Origin: Chromobacterium alkanivorans
Lineage (GTDB): Bacteria; Pseudomonadota; Gammaproteobacteria; Burkholderiales; Chromobacteriaceae
NCBI RefSeq assembly: GCF_016937655.1
Contig: NZ_JAFHKL010000003.1
Coordinates: forward strand, 62,001-126,000
DNA length: 64,000 nt
Reading direction: 5' to 3'
In this document: positions 62,218 through 64,000 of the stretch, piece after piece
Numbering within the stretch: the first letter of the stretch is position 1
Layout: the number at the start of each line of letters is the position of its first letter
The notes under the pieces: model-generated
What the model was told of the DNA's origin: nothing
Databases searched by the model: none
The model's input: the letters and a program-made list of their open reading frames with translations, nothing else
Program-made: the position numbers and the translations under genes

Positions 62218-64000
62218 AAATAGTCCTCTCTGATGCTGCCCAGGAAGTCATCCGACGCCCCAAATGAAGAAGCCCCGCTTTCGGCGGGGCTTTCGTTTTG
62301 GGGCGCTTCGTCTGGTATCTCGACAGCAAGGTTGTCAGTCGGGGGCGCGGCCGCAACGGCGAACAGATCCGCCGTGGGCGGCTGGATCACCAGTTCGCGC
62401 CGCTCCCAATCGGCCGGCTGGGCGTTTTGAATCCGCAACGGCGCGGCGCAGGCGGCGTAGTAAGCCAGGTTCCAACAGTCCAGCGCCTCGTTTCGCGGCT
62501 GGTCTGTCTTTTTCTGCCAGCGCTTCGCTACGGGGTTATAGACCTCGGCGGTCAGCTGCTCGTAAAACTCGGTTTCTATGTCGTCCGGGAAGTTTACAAA
62601 TAGCTCTCCGCCTTCCTCGAAGGTTTCGCGGTCCGACATCAAGCGAGAAAACAGCGTGGATTTGGCTTGATCGACACCCACCGTCCAGAGCAGCAGACCG
62701 TTTTTGATCACGGCGCCGGATTCATCAACATCCACTTTTGACGGCGTGTTGATCAACGGCTTGTTACCGCGGCCGATGGTGGCAAACAACCGTGTCCGCC
62801 CCTTCCAGTTGCGGGTGAAACGGTACGCCGATTGCGAGTTGTGGCCGGCGGTATCCAGCGCCGCCGACTCAATGCGCATGTCCACGCCAAACAGATTGCG
62901 GTAGCTGGCGTCAAGGTAGCCGCCCAGTTGGTCCCATACATTGGGCTGTTCCGGCGTGCTGGGCGTTGACGGGTTGCCGTAGATCACGATTTTGTCGATC
63001 AGGTGACAACGCTCGCTGCGGCCCCAGCCCCAGACGTACATTTCCAGGCGATCATCTTGGGTATCAATGCCGGCGGTCAGCAGCAGAACGCCGGCCGGAA
63101 TCATGCGCAGCGTGTAAGGCTTGGCGCGCTGGGCGAGTTCGTGCGCCTTGATGCTGGCGCTACGATCCTCCCAGGTTTCGCCCAGCGCGGTGTTGATATA
63201 GCGCTTGAGCTCTACCGGGTCTTTTTGCGCCAGCAGCCATTGCCGCGCCCGCTCCTTCCAGGTCCGGCCCAGCCCGATGGGCGAATAGTAGCTGTTGATG
63301 TGGTAGCCACGAACCGCCCGTTCTGGATACGTCGGAATCCATACGCCGTTCTCCAGCATCCAAGTTTTGTGATGCTCCGGTATATCCTGCTCGCAGCTTT
63401 CGCAGCCATACACCACGTCATCCAGCGCGTCCGGGTCCCCGTCGCGGCCCGGCAGGAAGATGTACTTCATGTGGGCATGGACCAGGCGCTGTTTATGCCC
63501 GCAATGCGGGCATGGCACGTAGTAATATCGCATGTCGCTGCGCAAGAATTCCTTCTCGATATTGCTGGCGCCGCGAATCGTCGGCGTACTGACCAGCAGT
63601 ATCTTGCGGCGAGGGAAGTTGTTCGTTCGCTCCTCCGCCAGGCCGATGGGGTCGCCTTCCCCGTCCAGGTCCGACGGGTAGGCGTCTACTTCGTCCAGGA
63701 ACAGGAACTTCACCGGCATGGAGCGCAGCGACTTGGCGGAGTTGGCGCCGCCGATCCGCAGCACGCCGCCGGGGTACTCCTTCAACAGCGTTGTGTTGCC
63801 GCCGTCCCGGCTGCGCGCGGGCGGGACCTTGGCAAGCAGTACATCGCTTGCGTTGATCATGTTGGCCAGCCGCTGCTTGGACCAGAGCTCCGCCACTTCA
63901 ATGGATGGTTCCACCACAAGCATGGGGCCGGGCGACTGGTCAATCACATAGCCAGTCCAGTTGATGCCGCTTTCCGTCCCGGCCACTTGCGTGGACTTCA
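62214..64000 (-). CDS. Terminase large subunit, GpA family (5' end outside window)
   Basis: The motor and nuclease for DNA packaging. The ATPase region includes KSTQVAGTESG at the window edge, FLFLDEVDAYP (Walker B) and the coupling segment LLVSTPTIRGASNI. Zinc-like Cys pairs (CPHCGHK, CESCEQD) follow. The nuclease part contains TAGIDTQDDRLEMYVWGWGR and DTAGHNSQSAYRF. The C-terminus is Glu/Pro/Ser-rich and its codons include a hairpin at 62271-62291. The start codon is beyond the right edge. Confidence 0.95.
   Translation of the reverse strand, partial: KSTQVAGTESGINWTGYVIDQSPGPMLVVEPSIEVAELWSKQRLANMINASDVLLAKVPPARSRDGGNTTLLKEYPGGVLRIGGANSAKSLRSMPVKFLFLDEVDAYPSDLDGEGDPIGLAEERTNNFPRRKILLVSTPTIRGASNIEKEFLRSDMRYYYVPCPHCGHKQRLVHAHMKYIFLPGRDGDPDALDDVVYGCESCEQDIPEHHKTWMLENGVWIPTYPERAVRGYHINSYYSPIGLGRTWKERARQWLLAQKDPVELKRYINTALGETWEDRSASIKAHELAQRAKPYTLRMIPAGVLLLTAGIDTQDDRLEMYVWGWGRSERCHLIDKIVIYGNPSTPSTPEQPNVWDQLGGYLDASYRNLFGVDMRIESAALDTAGHNSQSAYRFTRNWKGRTRLFATIGRGNKPLINTPSKVDVDESGAVIKNGLLLWTVGVDQAKSTLFSRLMSDRETFEEGGELFVNFPDDIETEFYEQLTAEVYNPVAKRWQKKTDQPRNEALDCWNLAYYAACAAPLRIQNAQPADWERRELVIQPPTADLFAVAAAPPTDNLAVEIPDEAPQNESPAESGASSFGASDDFLGSIREDYL
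62271..62291 (-). terminator. Hairpin inside the terminase C-terminal codons
   Basis: An AGCCCCGC/GCGGGGCT stem with a short loop, of the same design as the intercistronic hairpins, encoding the ESPAESGASS stretch near the terminase C-terminus. Confidence 0.5.

Larger units (their letters stand above)
39291..64000. mobile_element. Siphovirus-type prophage (left end; continues beyond the window)
   Basis: The boundary is the tRNA-Pro remnant. Inside are two or three accessory genes and then a continuous minus-strand late operon for packaging, head, tail and lysis. The gene order (GpA-type terminase, gpW, lambda-type portal, protease-capsid fusion, DUF2190, gpU-like, tail protein, chaperones, tape measure, DUF1833, NlpC-like, gpJ) is that of lambdoid siphoviruses. 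All reading frames look intact, so the late module may be functional. Integrase, repressor, replication and the other attachment site are not in the window. Confidence 0.93.

Noticed and set aside
42700-62300. The repeated GC hairpins as a dispersed REP or CRISPR family
   Set aside because: Only the stems resemble each other; flanks differ and positions follow gene gaps, so they are better seen as terminator-like signals.
43710-64000. R-type or F-type tailocin
   Set aside because: Terminase, portal and capsid genes are present, so this is a complete-virion phage module.

Overview
The window is GC-rich betaproteobacterial DNA. The gene set (rsxB-nth, panDCB-dNK-folK-pcnB, yjcH-actP-acs, rho and trxA-fabI as neighbours, PPK2) and the protein sequences resemble Chromobacterium and other Neisseriales. 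That assignment is an inference from recognised families, not from a database search.

Positions 1-39290 are core chromosome. In order: the end of an ABC exporter (FtsX/MacB-like permease plus LolD-like ATPase), PPK2 polyphosphate kinase, a phasin-like protein, a LysR regulator divergent from the acetate genes yjcH-actP and acs, a chemoreceptor, rsxB-nth, a Do-type protease lipoprotein, an RraA-like protein, a GFA-fold protein, a pantothenate/folate/poly(A) polymerase run on the minus strand, a MATE pump with murB, a HAD phosphatase, a MAPEG protein, a CbiM-like permease, nadC, a diguanylate cyclase, a Nudix hydrolase, rho, trxA, fabI, an AraC regulator beside a polyamine-binding protein and FAD amine oxidase, a GNAT enzyme, an unknown 523-residue protein and a small monooxygenase. 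A perfect FNR/ANR-type palindrome lies upstream of yjcH-actP. Two 140-bp MITE-like elements with TNA target duplications sit exactly on the stop codons of nadC and rho, and a solo end of the same family sits on the stop codon of the GFA gene.

Positions 39291-64000 are one end of a siphovirus-type prophage that continues past the right edge. Its left boundary is the 3' part of a tRNA-Pro(GGG) gene, so the phage appears to have integrated in that tRNA. Next come likely accessory genes (a membrane protein and a GNAT preceded by a 58-residue protein). Then, all on the minus strand and read from the right edge leftwards, come the late genes: terminase large subunit, gpW-like joiner, portal, prohead protease-capsid fusion, DUF2190 protein, head-tail and tail-terminator proteins, major tail protein, an inserted lipoprotein gene, a tail chaperone pair joined by a programmed -1 frameshift, tape measure, tail-tip proteins, host-specificity protein J, a tail fibre with an S74 chaperone, holin candidates, amidase endolysin and overlapping Rz/Rz1 spanins. 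No integrase, repressor or replication genes are in the window; they should lie to the right.

The strongest signals for a second look are the frameshift cassette, the stop-codon MITEs, the 11-bp repeat with stop codons in all three frames downstream of the tape-measure gene, the hairpins spread through the late operon, the exonuclease-like protein without catalytic residues, and the accessory genes at the phage edge.
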